A stretch of DNA of 64,000 nucleotides from Rhodocyclales bacterium (lineage in GTDB: Bacteria; Pseudomonadota; Gammaproteobacteria; Burkholderiales; Rhodocyclaceae): positions 1 to 64,000 of the forward strand of contig JACOUN010000051.1 of assembly GCA_016177805.1 (NCBI GenBank). Direction: 5' to 3'. The position numbers and the translations under genes are program-made. This document shows positions 63,260 through 64,000 of the stretch, piece after piece. Position 1 is the stretch's first letter. Each line of letters opens with the position of its first letter. The notes under the pieces were generated by a model, which was not told the DNA's origin, did no database searches, and saw only the letters and a program-made list of their open reading frames with translations.

Positions 63260-64000
63260 ATGTTTGGTTTCCTGAAAAAATCCCGCCGACCCGATCCGCA
63301 GGCCAATCCAGCGCTGGAGGACGGGGGCGAGCGCACCGCTGATGCTGAAGTGCTCCCGGCCGGCGCCGAGCCGGCGCCAGTTGCAACGCCGGTGGTCGAA
63401 ACCCCGGTGGTCGCGGCGCCCGAGGTCGCGGCGCCTGCCGCCGGCGCGCCCGAGGTGGTGACCCGGCGATCGTGGTCCGAGCGCCTCAAGGCGGGGCTCA
63501 GTCGTACCCGCCAGCAACTCGGTGGCGGTCTTGCCAACCTGTTCGGCTTGCGCAAGATCGACGAGGATCTGCTGGAAGAACTCGAAAACACCCTGCTGAT
63601 GGCCGATTGCGGCGTCGAGGCGACCCAGCATCTGCTGGATGAGCTGCGCAAGCGCTGGAAGCGCGACCGGCTCGAAACCGCCGACCAGCTCCAGGCGGCA
63701 CTGGCCGAAACCCTGCAGACCCTATTGCAGCCGCTGGAGCAGCCGCTGGATGTCGGCACCCACGCGCCGTTCATCATCATGATCGCGGGCATCAACGGCT
63801 CGGGCAAGACCACTTCCATCGGCAAGCTGGCGAAGTATTACCAGGGACAGGGCAAGAGCGTGCTGCTGGCGGCCGGCGATACGTTTCGCGCGGCGGCGCG
63901 CGAGCAGTTGCAGACCTGGGGCGAGCGCAACAACGTGACCGTGATCGCGCAGGATTCGGGTGATTCGGCGGCGGTGATCTTCGACGCGGTAAATGCCGCC
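63260..64000 (+). CDS. ftsY: signal recognition particle receptor FtsY (3' end missing)
   Basis: The frame from ATG 63260 is open to the right edge (247 codons). It has an N-terminal Ala/Pro/Glu-rich acidic A domain, then the N domain ([20 protein letters not shown]) and the G domain ([17 protein letters not shown] and [16 protein letters not shown]). FtsY docks the SRP-ribosome complex at the membrane. The GTPase domain's later motifs lie beyond the window. Confidence 0.97.
   Translation, partial: MFGFLKKSRRPDPQANPALEDGGERTADAEVLPAGAEPAPVATPVVETPVVAAPEVAAPAAGAPEVVTRRSWSERLKAGLSRTRQQLGGGLANLFGLRKIDEDLLEELENTLLMADCGVEATQHLLDELRKRWKRDRLETADQLQAALAETLQTLLQPLEQPLDVGTHAPFIIMIAGINGSGKTTSIGKLAKYYQGQGKSVLLAAGDTFRAAAREQLQTWGERNNVTVIAQDSGDSAAVIFDAVNAA

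Overview
The window is GC-rich DNA from a Gram-negative bacterium, most likely a betaproteobacterium of the order Rhodocyclales (Thauera/Azoarcus-like). This is inferred from gene order (ftsY, M16 protease pair, rsmD-coaD-fdx, then mutM, TPR protein-lolB-ispE-tRNA-Gln-prs-rplY-pth-ychF), a Thauera-type 2-oxoacid:acceptor oxidoreductase operon and an Aer-like chemoreceptor. I could not run a database search, so the genus is not claimed.

Layout. 1-6.7 kb: alpha/beta hydrolase (cut by the left edge), O-acetylhomoserine sulfhydrylase, a small DUF465 protein, PAS chemoreceptor, GreB, HtpG. 6.8-11.0 kb: a visibly AT-richer three-gene operon (HTH regulator, 1000-aa N6-adenine methylase, PD-(D/E)xK nuclease), read as a horizontally acquired restriction-modification cassette. 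11.4-18.8 kb: two-component system, serine-hydrolase lipoprotein, asparaginase and aspartase with a divergent regulator. 18.9-28.3 kb: a one-direction cluster with a tripartite heavy-metal RND pump, several His-rich periplasmic proteins, a CuA-bearing subunit-II homologue and a ba3-like subunit-I homologue in which two expected metal or heme ligands are tyrosine. This cluster is the best candidate for an undescribed system.

28.3-33.0 kb: KorABC-type 2-oxoacid oxidoreductase. 33.2-41.8 kb: HAD phosphatase, ClC channel, MarR regulator, EAL phosphodiesterase, and an operon of MoxR ATPase, HDOD protein and VWA protein. 42.0-46.1 kb: two monoheme cytochromes c, an EF-hand protein, a TlpA-like thioredoxin, an ECF sigma factor with a zinc-finger anti-sigma candidate, and a DUF3179 protein. 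Two of these genes share an ECF-like promoter motif with identical spacing, and a 19-bp inverted repeat lies between the sigma and anti-sigma genes.

46.2-49.1 kb: a small decayed island with a HigBA-like module whose toxin is frameshifted, a TOTE-type primase-helicase that has lost its central helicase motifs, an uncatalogued 52-aa ORF and an integrase remnant. TACCCGCTT repeats lie at both edges. 49.2-64 kb: conserved housekeeping genes for translation, isoprenoid, lipoprotein, nucleotide and CoA synthesis and DNA repair, a dynamin-like GTPase, and ftsY, which is cut by the right edge.
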